Both the position numbers and the translations under genes were made by a program. From Collinsella sp. (GTDB lineage Bacteria > Actinomycetota > Coriobacteriia > Coriobacteriales > Coriobacteriaceae), in contig DXZV01000069.1 of assembly GCA_019419485.1 (NCBI GenBank), positions 301-6,273 of the forward strand: 5,973 nt of DNA. Direction: 5' to 3'. Under the pieces are notes generated by a model that was not told the DNA's origin, did not search any database, and saw only the letters and a program-made list of their open reading frames with translations. Shown piece by piece: positions 1 through 5,553 of the stretch. The number at the start of each line of letters is the position of its first letter. Within the stretch, counting starts at the first letter, position 1.

Positions 1-550
1 CGCCAAAGGACGTGTCCTCGCAGGCAGCGATGCGGCGGTCGCGCAAAATGGCCCGCACGTAATACCAGTCGCCCACACAGCCCGACAAATGCAAGCCAGC
101 CGCCAGGTAACACAGCAGCGGATAGCCCGAGAGCGCAAAGCCCAGGGCAAACGCCACCGTCAAAACAACCGTGGGCGCCAGGCAAATGGCCATGTACCGC
201 CGACGCGAATACACAACGCCCTCGGCGCAGGCATAGATCATCGCCGTCTCACGATTCGCGCCAAAGGTCACATGCGCGCCCGCAGGCGCCAGCAGCTTAA
301 AAAACACCGCATGCACCAGCTCGTGCACGGCAAACGACGCTGCAGAAACCGCAGCCACACCGACCATCCAGCCCACGACGGTGGTCCAGCCGCCCGCCTC
401 AGCCGCGTCCAAGTCCGCAGGCCCGCCCAGCAGCATAAACACCGGCACCAGGCACACGGCAAACACCGCGACCACGGCCATCCCCCACACGAAGCAAGCG
501 TGTAGAAAATCCTCGTCCTCAAACGCATGTATGTTGGAAATCTCATTCAT
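1..550 (-). CDS. DUF3267 family membrane protein, putative zinc metalloprotease (3' end cut by window edge)
   Basis: I translated the reverse complement from ATG at 550 and it stays open to base 1, giving 183 residues. An in-frame TAA lies three codons before this ATG, so the start is well fixed; no strong Shine-Dalgarno is visible. Hydrophobic segments lie at about residues 20-41, 57-76, 121-140 and 143-160, indicating an integral membrane protein. HELVH at residues 76-80 is an HExxH zinc-binding motif at the end of the second segment. A second conserved block, HLSGCVGDWYY (154-164), holds an Asp (161) that could be the third metal ligand, as in site-2-protease-like enzymes. This two-block layout is that of the DUF3267 family, whose substrate is not known. 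The family is usually only slightly longer than what is seen, so few residues are missing. Peptidase activity is inferred from the motif. It is divergent from the synthetase gene and probably transcribed alone. Confidence 0.85.
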   Translation of the reverse strand, partial: MNEISNIHAFEDEDFLHACFVWGMAVVAVFAVCLVPVFMLLGGPADLDAAEAGGWTTVVGWMVGVAAVSAASFAVHELVHAVFFKLLAPAGAHVTFGANRETAMIYACAEGVVYSRRRYMAICLAPTVVLTVAFALGFALSGYPLLCYLAAGLHLSGCVGDWYYVRAILRDRRIAACEDTSFG

Positions 551-592
551 AGCATCTTAGGATAGCGCCCCTGCCACGTACCCGTCCGCATG

Positions 593-601
593 TGCGATAA
601 T
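593..601 (+). promoter_or_regulatory. Candidate extended -10 promoter for the synthetase-methyltransferase pair
   Basis: TGC followed by GATAAT (five of six matches to TATAAT) forms an extended -10 element 81 bases before the synthetase ATG. A weak -35-like CTGCCA lies at 571-576 with a long 19-base spacer, which an extended -10 can tolerate. Transcription would begin near 608 and give a leader of about 75 bases. That is too short for a T-box riboswitch, and none is seen. TTGACC at 621-626 looks like a -35 box but has no convincing -10 partner. Confidence 0.4.
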
Positions 602-672
602 GTCGAACGATATGCACGAATTGACCACCGCGTCGCCAGGCCTTGTGCCCGGCCGCGCTCCCACCATATGCG

Positions 673-678
673 AAGGAG
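673..678 (+). promoter_or_regulatory. Ribosome binding site deciding the synthetase start
   Basis: AAGGAG lies four bases before ATG 683. It selects this ATG over two in-frame upstream ATGs: the one at 590 would add 31 low-complexity Arg/His-rich residues, and the one at 668 would place the Shine-Dalgarno inside the coding region. Confidence 0.75.
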
Positions 679-682
679 TCCC

Positions 683-2833
683 ATGGCATCCAAATACTCC
701 ATGAACGACCGTCCCAGCTGGCCGCGCCGCGCCATCGTTACCGCCGGCGAGCCCTACGGCAACAAGGGTCTGCACTTTGGCCACGTTGGCGGCGTCTTTG
801 TCCCGGCCGACTTCTTCGCCCGCTTCCTGCGCGACCGCCTGGGCCGCGAAAACGTCATCTTCACCTCGGGCACCGACTGCTACGGTTCGCCCATCATGGA
901 GAGCTACCGCAAGCTCAAGGAGAACGAGGGCTACGACAAGTCCATCGGCGAGTATGTCGAGTCCAATCACTCCCGCCAGGCCGCGACCCTCAACAACTAC
1001 AACATCAGCTGCGACATCTACGGCGGCTCGGGCCTTGAGCCGGCGGCCCAGATCCACAACGAGGTGACTGCCGAGATTATCGAGCGCCTGCACGAGCAGG
1101 GCACCATCTCCAAGCGCTCCACGCTGCAGTTCTACGATGCCAAGGCCGGCACGTTCCTCAACGGCCGCCAGGTCATCGGCCGCTGCCCCATCCAGGGCTG
1201 CAAGTCCGAGAAGGCTTATGCCGACGAGTGCGATCTGGGCCACCAGTTTGAGCCCGAGGAGCTCATCGCGCCCAAGAGCCAGCTCACCGGCGAGGTGCCC
1301 GAGCTGCGCCCGGTCGACAATCTCTACTTTGACCTGCCGGCCTACCTCGACTTTATGAAGACCTACACCGCCAAGCTCGCCCAGAACCCGCAGGTTCGCT
1401 CCGTGGTCTCCAAGACCATGGAGGAGTGGCTGCTGCCGGCTCAGCTCTACATCCAGAACAAGTTCCGCGAGGCCTTCGATGCCGTCGAGGACCAGCTCCC
1501 CGAGCACACCGTGCTGGAGCCCGAGGGCAACAAGAGCAGCTTTACCGTCACCTTCCCCAGCTGGAAGGAGCGCGACGACGCCCACGCGGTGCTCGCCAAC
1601 GGTGGCGTGCGCTTCCGCAGCGGCAAGGCACTCGTGCCCTTCCGCATCACCGGCAACATCGACTGGGGCGTTCCGGTGCCCGAGGTCGATGGCGTCTCCG
1701 ACATCACCTGCTGGTGCTGGCCCGAGAGCCTGTGGGCGCCCATCAGCTATACGCGTACCGTGCTCGCGCGCGATGCCAAGGCCGCCGGCGTGACCGAGGG
1801 CGTCGCCGCCCAGGATGCCGCCCTCATGGGCGAGCCTGCCGACGACTCCACGCAGGTGCCCGCACCCACCTACCAGCACAGCTCGCTCGACTGGCGCGAC
1901 TGGTGGTGCTCTGACGACGCTCAGATTTACCAGTTCATCGGTCAGGACAACATCTATTTCTACTGCATCGCGCAGACCGCCATGTGGGAGGCCCTGGGCT
2001 GGGACCTCACGCAGAGCACCGTCAGCGCCTGCTACCACCTGCTCTACATGGGCAAAAAGGCCAGCTCGTCCTCGCAGACGCCTCCCCCGCCGGCAGACGA
2101 CCTGCTCAACCACTACACCTGCGAGCAGATGCGCGCGCACTGGCTGTCGCTCGGCCTATCCGAAAAGCCGGTGAGCTTTAGCCCCAAGGCATACGACACG
2201 CGTGTGACCGGCAAGGACAAGGACGGCAACGAGGTACGCGCCTGCGACGACAAGCGCGTTATCGACCCGGCCCTTAAGGAGAGCGCGCTGCTGACCGGCG
2301 TGTTCAACCGTCTGGCCCGCAGCTGCTTCTACGGCGTCGCCGTCAAGGAAGGCGACGAGAGCCCCTACCGCAACGGCTGCATCCCCGCCGGTGCCGCTTC
2401 TGACACCGTGGTCGAAGCCGCCCAGCAGGCAGCCCTCGCCTTTGAGCAGGCCATGTACAAGTTCGAGACGCACCGCGCGCTTGCCGTGTGCGACGACTAC
2501 CTGCGCGCCGCCAACAAGCGCTGGAGCGACGCCTCCAAGGCCGCCAACAAGCTCGAGGGCGAGCCGGCCAATGCCGCGATGACGCAGGCCCTTGTCGACG
2601 CCTTTACCGAGCTGCGCGTGGCGACCGTCCTGATGCACGGTATTGTGCCGGCCGGCTGCGAGCTCATCTGCGAGTACTTCGACGTCGACCCGGTCGCTTT
2701 CTTTAGCTGGGATAACATCTTTGCCTCCACGGACGAGTTCGTGGAGATCCTGGGCGAGAAGCCCGGCGAGCACCGCGTGAAGCCGCTGCCCCCGCGCTTC
2801 GACTTCTTTAGCAAGCACGAGAGCCAGTACTAA
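683..2833 (+). CDS. Divergent methionyl-tRNA synthetase-like class I tRNA ligase
   Basis: A 716-residue cytoplasmic class I aminoacyl-tRNA synthetase, expected to activate an amino acid (methionine by homology) with ATP and charge tRNA. The Rossmann domain opens with PYGNKGLHFGH (24-34), matching the MetRS PYxNxxxHxGH signature. TSGTDCYGSP (61-70) follows. A zinc-knuckle candidate uses C168, C173, C183 and perhaps H187, leading into EELIAPKS (192-199) as in MetRS. NIDWGVPVPE (325-334), WAPISY (351-356) and QFIGQDNIYF (417-426) are MetRS-like landmarks. An extra stretch of about 65-75 residues (250-324) precedes NIDWG. The KMSKS loop reads KKASSSS (458-464), followed by QTPPPP. Residues from about 530 form the helical anticodon-binding domain, with YLRAANKRW (606-614) and PPRFDFF (703-709) at its end. 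Many canonical pocket positions differ, so this may be a paralogue rather than the main MetRS; for that reason I give no symbol. The methyltransferase follows 59 bases later. Confidence 0.88.
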   Translation: MASKYSMNDRPSWPRRAIVTAGEPYGNKGLHFGHVGGVFVPADFFARFLRDRLGRENVIFTSGTDCYGSPIMESYRKLKENEGYDKSIGEYVESNHSRQAATLNNYNISCDIYGGSGLEPAAQIHNEVTAEIIERLHEQGTISKRSTLQFYDAKAGTFLNGRQVIGRCPIQGCKSEKAYADECDLGHQFEPEELIAPKSQLTGEVPELRPVDNLYFDLPAYLDFMKTYTAKLAQNPQVRSVVSKTMEEWLLPAQLYIQNKFREAFDAVEDQLPEHTVLEPEGNKSSFTVTFPSWKERDDAHAVLANGGVRFRSGKALVPFRITGNIDWGVPVPEVDGVSDITCWCWPESLWAPISYTRTVLARDAKAAGVTEGVAAQDAALMGEPADDSTQVPAPTYQHSSLDWRDWWCSDDAQIYQFIGQDNIYFYCIAQTAMWEALGWDLTQSTVSACYHLLYMGKKASSSSQTPPPPADDLLNHYTCEQMRAHWLSLGLSEKPVSFSPKAYDTRVTGKDKDGNEVRACDDKRVIDPALKESALLTGVFNRLARSCFYGVAVKEGDESPYRNGCIPAGAASDTVVEAAQQAALAFEQAMYKFETHRALAVCDDYLRAANKRWSDASKAANKLEGEPANAAMTQALVDAFTELRVATVLMHGIVPAGCELICEYFDVDPVAFFSWDNIFASTDEFVEILGEKPGEHRVKPLPPRFDFFSKHESQY

Positions 2834-2834
2834 A

Positions 2835-2854
2835 GCACGCCAGCAGCGGCGTGT
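2835..2854 (+). other. Small hairpin between the synthetase and methyltransferase genes
   Basis: CACGCC (2836-2841) pairs with GGCGTG (2848-2853) across a six-base AGCAGC loop, with a closing G-U pair at 2835/2854. It starts just after the synthetase stop codon. No T-run follows, so it is more likely a 3'-end stabiliser or a weak attenuator between two co-transcribed genes than an intrinsic terminator. Confidence 0.4.
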
Positions 2855-2880
2855 CCGGAAAGTAGTCAATTTGGGATGGG

Positions 2881-2886
2881 AAGGAA
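2881..2886 (+). promoter_or_regulatory. Ribosome binding site for the RNA methyltransferase
   Basis: The purine-rich run GGGAAGGAAAG (2878-2888) contains an AAGGAA core six bases before ATG 2893. It supports that start for the 367-residue protein. Confidence 0.7.
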
Positions 2887-2892
2887 AGACGG

Positions 2893-3996
2893 ATGTCCAA
2901 GCCGCGTCGTCGTAAGCAAAAAAAGCCGGTTAAGCCCGAGCTCAAGCTTAGGCAGTTTGCTGCTACTGAGCTTTCCGACCAGCTTGCCGCCCTTCCCTGC
3001 GCTGCCGACCTGCCACGCTTTATGGTCGACACGGTCGCCGGCGCCTATGCGCCCGCCGATGCCGAGCTCATGATCGAGGGCTTCGGCGCCGCGGCCACAC
3101 GCCCGGTCGCCCTGCGCGCCAACACGCTCAGGGCGACCGCCGAGGACATCGCTGCGGCGCTCGATGCCGCCGGCATCGCCCACAACCCCGTCGCCTGGTA
3201 CCCAGACGCCTTTATCCTGCCCGAGGCCCAGGTTTCCGATCTGTGGGACCTCGACATCTACCGCGACGGCAAGATCTACCTGCAGAGCTTGTCGTCCATG
3301 ATGCCGCCGCTGGTCCTGGGCGCACAGGCAGGCGAGGACATCCTGGACATGTGCGCAGCCCCTGGCGGCAAGACGACGCAGATCGCCGCCCTCACGCAGG
3401 GGCAGGCGCACCTTACCGCCTGCGAGATGAGCATTCCCCGCGCCGAGAAGCTCGAAGCCAACCTCCACCGCCAAGGCGCAAAAAACGTGCCCGTCATGCG
3501 CACCGACGCACGCGAGCTCGACGAGTTCTTCCGCTTTGACCGCATCCTGCTCGACGCTCCCTGCACCGGCACGGGCACCGTCATCAGCGGCAACGAGAAA
3601 AGCCTGCGCGGCCTGACCGAGCAGCTGCTCGTCAAATGCGCCCGCTCGCAGCGTGCGCTTCTGGACCGCGCCATGGGAGCCCTCAAACCGGGCGGCACGC
3701 TCGTCTATTCGACTTGTTCGATCTTGCCGCAGGAAAACGAGGACGCCCTGCAAGAAGCCCTCGACAAGCATATGGACTGCGAGCTCATCCCCCTCGACGG
3801 CACGCCAAGCGAAAGTGAGGCACGCCGTGCCCAGGAAGCTGGTGAGGAGCCGCGCATCGAGTCCAACGCCCTGACCGAGGCCATTGCCGCGGGTCAGGTA
3901 TCGGCCATCGCCAACGGCCTGCCCGGCACGCTCACCATTCCGCCCAGCCGCGAATTTGAGGGCTTCTACATTGCCCTGATCCGAAAACGCAGCTAG
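2893..3996 (+). CDS. RsmB/NOP2-family RNA (cytosine-5) methyltransferase
   Basis: A 367-residue SAM-dependent RNA m5C methyltransferase, probably acting on rRNA or tRNA in the cytoplasm. After a very basic N-terminus (residues 1-19, RRRKQKK) comes a helical N1 region with RANTLRAT (75-82), the usual family lead-in. The SAM-binding motif is LDMCAAPGGK (151-160), with D205 in TDAREL. Both family cysteines are present: DAPC (221-224, C224, motif IV) and STCS (273-276, C275, motif VI). In this family the motif VI Cys attacks C6 of the target base and the motif IV Cys helps release the product. The C-terminus has the conserved EGFYIALIRK (356-365). It lacks both the NusB-like N-domain of E. coli RsmB and the C-terminal RNA-binding extension of RsmF, so it is a minimal member and its target base cannot be named. 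It probably shares a transcript with the synthetase gene. Confidence 0.93.
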   Translation: MSKPRRRKQKKPVKPELKLRQFAATELSDQLAALPCAADLPRFMVDTVAGAYAPADAELMIEGFGAAATRPVALRANTLRATAEDIAAALDAAGIAHNPVAWYPDAFILPEAQVSDLWDLDIYRDGKIYLQSLSSMMPPLVLGAQAGEDILDMCAAPGGKTTQIAALTQGQAHLTACEMSIPRAEKLEANLHRQGAKNVPVMRTDARELDEFFRFDRILLDAPCTGTGTVISGNEKSLRGLTEQLLVKCARSQRALLDRAMGALKPGGTLVYSTCSILPQENEDALQEALDKHMDCELIPLDGTPSESEARRAQEAGEEPRIESNALTEAIAAGQVSAIANGLPGTLTIPPSREFEGFYIALIRKRS

Positions 3997-4034
3997 CGCA
4001 CGGATCCAAAACTCAACAAGCTATCTCCGTGCGC
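3996..4034. other. Inverted repeat joining the ends of two convergent genes
   Basis: GCGCACGGA (3996-4004) and TCCGTGCGC (4026-4034) are perfect 9-base complements around a 21-base loop. The left arm starts at the last base of the methyltransferase stop codon. The right arm lies in the final codons of the convergent small gene, whose stop is in the loop. Neither side has a good T-run, so a bidirectional intrinsic terminator is possible but not well supported. Confidence 0.4.
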
Positions 4035-4191
4035 GTTTGCCCTGCTGGTCGCGATGCTGTTTAAGCATCGTGCGCTCCTTGCGTTCGGCCCTTTTGCCCT
4101 TAATGGCCGTGACCACAAAGTAGATGACCGCGGCGGCTACGATTGCGCCCACGCATAGGCCAATCGAGCCCAACATTGCCGAAAATTCCAT
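4021..4191 (-). CDS. Small single-pass membrane protein of unknown function (56 aa)
   Basis: I translated the reverse complement from ATG at 4191 to TAG at 4023-4021 and obtained 56 residues. Residues 5-29 are an uninterrupted hydrophobic, Gly/Ala-rich segment (MLGSIGLCVGAIVAAAVIYF and onward) that should span the membrane once. The remainder, from KGKRAERKER (31-40) to GKRARR at the end, is a strongly basic tail. The positive-inside rule predicts a cytoplasmic C-terminus. A Shine-Dalgarno-like GAGAGGTGA lies just upstream and a possible extended -10 lies further back, so the gene looks genuine despite its size. It converges with the methyltransferase gene, 24 bases apart, and diverges from the TIM-barrel gene. 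I recognise no family. Small proteins of this shape are often accessory subunits or regulators of membrane proteins, but nothing here shows which. Confidence 0.65.
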   Translation of the reverse strand: MEFSAMLGSIGLCVGAIVAAAVIYFVVTAIKGKRAERKERTMLKQHRDQQGKRARR

Positions 4192-4197
4192 ACCGCG

Positions 4198-4206
4198 TCA
4201 CCTCTC
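4198..4206 (-). promoter_or_regulatory. Ribosome binding site for the 56-aa membrane protein
   Basis: On the minus strand GAGAGGTGA ends six bases before the ATG at 4191. The AGGTGA core gives ordinary spacing and supports translation of this small gene. Confidence 0.55.
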
Positions 4207-4223
4207 TTTTAAACGGGACTTTC

Positions 4224-4232
4224 AAGATAGCA
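4224..4232 (-). promoter_or_regulatory. Candidate extended -10 promoter for the small membrane protein gene
   Basis: Read on the minus strand, TGC followed by TATCTT (four of six matches to TATAAT) lies 33 bases before the small gene's ATG. A start near 4217 would leave a leader of about 26 bases containing the Shine-Dalgarno. No strong -35 box is seen. Confidence 0.3.
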
Positions 4233-4265
4233 CCTCGATCACCGCCACCACAGCTCCTTCACGTT

Positions 4266-4297
4266 CGCCGCCCTTCGGTCTAACGGAGGACGCGGCG
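4266..4297. other. GC-rich two-part hairpin in the divergent intergenic region
   Basis: CGCCGC (4266-4271) pairs with GCGGCG (4292-4297). Inside it CCTTCG (4272-4277) pairs with CGGAGG (4284-4289) through one U-G pair, with a two-base AC bulge (4290-4291) and a six-base loop. That makes about 12 base pairs. Neither strand has a T-run on its 3' side (the + strand continues GGGAAAAATC), so it is not a usual intrinsic terminator. Confidence 0.4.
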
Positions 4298-4339
4298 GGG
4301 AAAAATCAACTCGTCAAACGATTTAGCAAGCACAACGCT

Positions 4340-4356
4340 GCCGGCACCCTGCCGGC
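4340..4356. repeat. Paired GCCGGC palindromes 11 bases apart
   Basis: GCCGGC occurs at 4340-4345 and at 4351-4356, each within CTGCCGGC, so the pair is both a direct and an inverted repeat. The 11-base offset is one DNA helical turn. It sits 26 bases before the TIM-barrel start codon, where an operator would be expected, but it could equally fold into a 6-bp hairpin with a five-base loop. Confidence 0.35.
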
Positions 4357-4366
4357 CGTCATCACA

Positions 4367-4372
4367 TAGAAT
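4367..4372 (+). promoter_or_regulatory. Candidate -10 box directly before the TIM-barrel gene
   Basis: TAGAAT matches five of six bases of TATAAT and ends nine bases before ATG 4382. Transcription would then start within a few bases of the start codon, giving a leaderless or nearly leaderless message. This agrees with the absence of a Shine-Dalgarno between 4362 and 4381. No good -35 box is found at the usual distance. Confidence 0.3.
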
Positions 4373-4381
4373 CGAGCCTCC

Positions 4382-5473
4382 ATGGATACCCTCAACGATC
4401 TAAACGAGCGTGTCGACGCCTTCGTCGGCACCAGCTCCTTCGACACGCCTGCCGCGGCAAACGACCAAGCTCCCATCGATGTGCCCGCCGAGGTTCACGA
4501 GGACATCGTCGCCTCGGTCGATTTCTCCGAGGTCGAGCTCGCAGACGAGTTCACCGAGCCCCAGGTAGCCGTCACGCCCAACGGCCTGCTCCCTATGGAG
4601 CCCCTGCCCATCGACGGGCGTTTGCGCAAGGCGGCCCTCCGCATGCCCGACGAGATCGAGGAGGCCAGCGGCTTCACGCTCTTCGGCCGCCGCATCAAGT
4701 CGCTCATTTACACCACTGATGTCGCGGTTATCCGCAACTCCAACGCCGATGCCGTCTTTGCGGTCTACCCTTTCACGCCGCAGCCCGCCATTACGCAGGC
4801 GCTGCTGACCGTCGCCGAGTGCCCGGTCTTCGTAGGCGTGGGCGGTGGCACCACCACCGGCAAGCGCTCCGTTCAGATGGCAGCCGTCTCCGAGATGCAG
4901 GGTGCGGCGGGCTGTGTGGTCAACTCCCCCGCCACCGCCGAGATGGTCGAGCACATCACCAACATCGCCGACATCCCCGTCATCGCCACGGTCGTACGTT
5001 GCGACGACGATGCTCACGCCAAGGTGCGCGCCGGCGCCAAGATTCTTAACATCGCCGCTGGCAAAAACACGCCGCAGGTCCTGCGTGAACTGCGCGAGCA
5101 CTATCCCAACCTGCCGCTCATCGCGCCGGGCGGCAAGACGCCCGAGAGCATCCGCGAGACCATCGCCGCCGGTGCCAACGCCATCATCTGGACACCGCCT
5201 TCGGCCCAGCAGCTACAGACCGACATGATGCAGCGCTACCGCAAGATGAAAGAAGACGCCACGCCTGTCATCTCGCACGACGATGTGCCCATTATCGACC
5301 AGGTCGCCGCCGCCGAGGTCAGCCAGGTCGAGAACATGAATCCCGACGTGCCGATTCCCGACGAGGTTATCGAGCGCGTCGCTTCGATCCACGATCATAT
5401 CGAGGAGCGTCGCGCCAACCGCGGCCTCAAGCCGTCACTGCACGGCTTCTTCTTCCGCGGAAAGAAACGCTAG
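4382..5473 (+). CDS. Conserved TIM-barrel-like protein of unknown function (often labelled 'hydrolase')
   Basis: A 363-residue soluble protein. An in-frame TAG at 4367-4369 fixes ATG 4382 as the first possible ATG, although no Shine-Dalgarno precedes it. Residues 1-70 are acidic, Ala/Pro-rich and probably disordered. The conserved core runs from about 78 to 292: LRMPDEIEEASG (86-97), IYTTDVAVIRN (109-119), AVYPFTPQP (127-135), the glycine-rich VGVGGGTTTGKR (151-162), ILNIAAGKNTP (221-231) and LIAPGGKTPESI (246-257), then AGANAIIWTPPS (263-274). The repeating strand-helix pattern and the late GG and TPPS loops resemble phosphate-binding barrels such as the tryptophan-synthase/ribulose-phosphate group. 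I recall close relatives annotated only as 'hydrolase', with no established reaction. A C-terminal extension (293-363) ends in a basic, Phe-rich tail (HGFFFRGKKR). The gene stands alone and is closed by its own terminator. Catalytic residues cannot be named. Confidence 0.82.
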   Translation: MDTLNDLNERVDAFVGTSSFDTPAAANDQAPIDVPAEVHEDIVASVDFSEVELADEFTEPQVAVTPNGLLPMEPLPIDGRLRKAALRMPDEIEEASGFTLFGRRIKSLIYTTDVAVIRNSNADAVFAVYPFTPQPAITQALLTVAECPVFVGVGGGTTTGKRSVQMAAVSEMQGAAGCVVNSPATAEMVEHITNIADIPVIATVVRCDDDAHAKVRAGAKILNIAAGKNTPQVLRELREHYPNLPLIAPGGKTPESIRETIAAGANAIIWTPPSAQQLQTDMMQRYRKMKEDATPVISHDDVPIIDQVAAAEVSQVENMNPDVPIPDEVIERVASIHDHIEERRANRGLKPSLHGFFFRGKKR

Positions 5474-5484
5474 CAAAACATCTT

Positions 5485-5520
5485 GGCCCGCCCCACAAAC
5501 GTGAGGCGGGCCGTTTTCGT
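5485..5520 (+). terminator. Rho-independent terminator after the TIM-barrel gene, possibly bidirectional
   Basis: GGCCCGCC (5485-5492) pairs perfectly with GGCGGGCC (5505-5512). CAC/GTG (5494-5496 with 5501-5503) extends the stem past one C-A mismatch to an AAAC loop. GTTTTCGTTT follows immediately, the expected U-rich tail. It begins 12 bases after the stop codon at 5471-5473. On the other strand, downstream of the convergent degV-type gene, the same stem is followed by AAGATGTTTTG, a weaker T-run, so it may serve both genes. Confidence 0.85.
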
Positions 5521-5553
5521 TTGAGCAATCATGCAGCGATGTGATGGGGCAAA

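Noticed and set aside
89..505. Plus-strand Arg/His/Gln-rich open frame of 138 residues
   Set aside because: Low-complexity composition opposite the DUF3267 gene, whose translation has transmembrane segments and HELVH.
268..546. Minus-strand open frame of 92 residues starting at 546
   Set aside because: It is in a different frame from the DUF3267 gene beginning at 550 and is rich in Cys, Trp and Arg with no domain. The overlapping frame has conserved motifs.
602..682. T-box riboswitch in the synthetase leader
   Set aside because: The leader is under 100 bases. ACCACCGCG at 625-633 only faintly resembles the T-box core and lacks the GGTGG part and the specifier stem.
557..2140. Long open frame (527 residues) on the minus strand, antisense to the synthetase gene
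   Set aside because: It is rich in Val, Gly, Ala and Leu with no recognisable motif, as expected for a mirror frame of a G/C-ending gene. The plus frame has clear synthetase signatures and a ribosome site.
2156..2869. Minus-strand open frame of 237 residues
   Set aside because: Same mirror-frame composition opposite the synthetase C-terminal domain, and no domain features.
2866..3771. Minus-strand open frame of 301 residues
   Set aside because: Antisense shadow of the RNA methyltransferase, whose SAM and cysteine motifs are unmistakable.
4124..4369. Plus-strand open frame of 81 residues
   Set aside because: It overlaps the small membrane gene and the structured intergenic region, has no ribosome site and has a random-looking Thr/Pro/Ser composition.
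4382..5473. Assigning the barrel protein to NanE, ThiG or a tryptophan-pathway enzyme
   Set aside because: General barrel and phosphate-loop likeness only; I cannot see the diagnostic catalytic residues of any of these.
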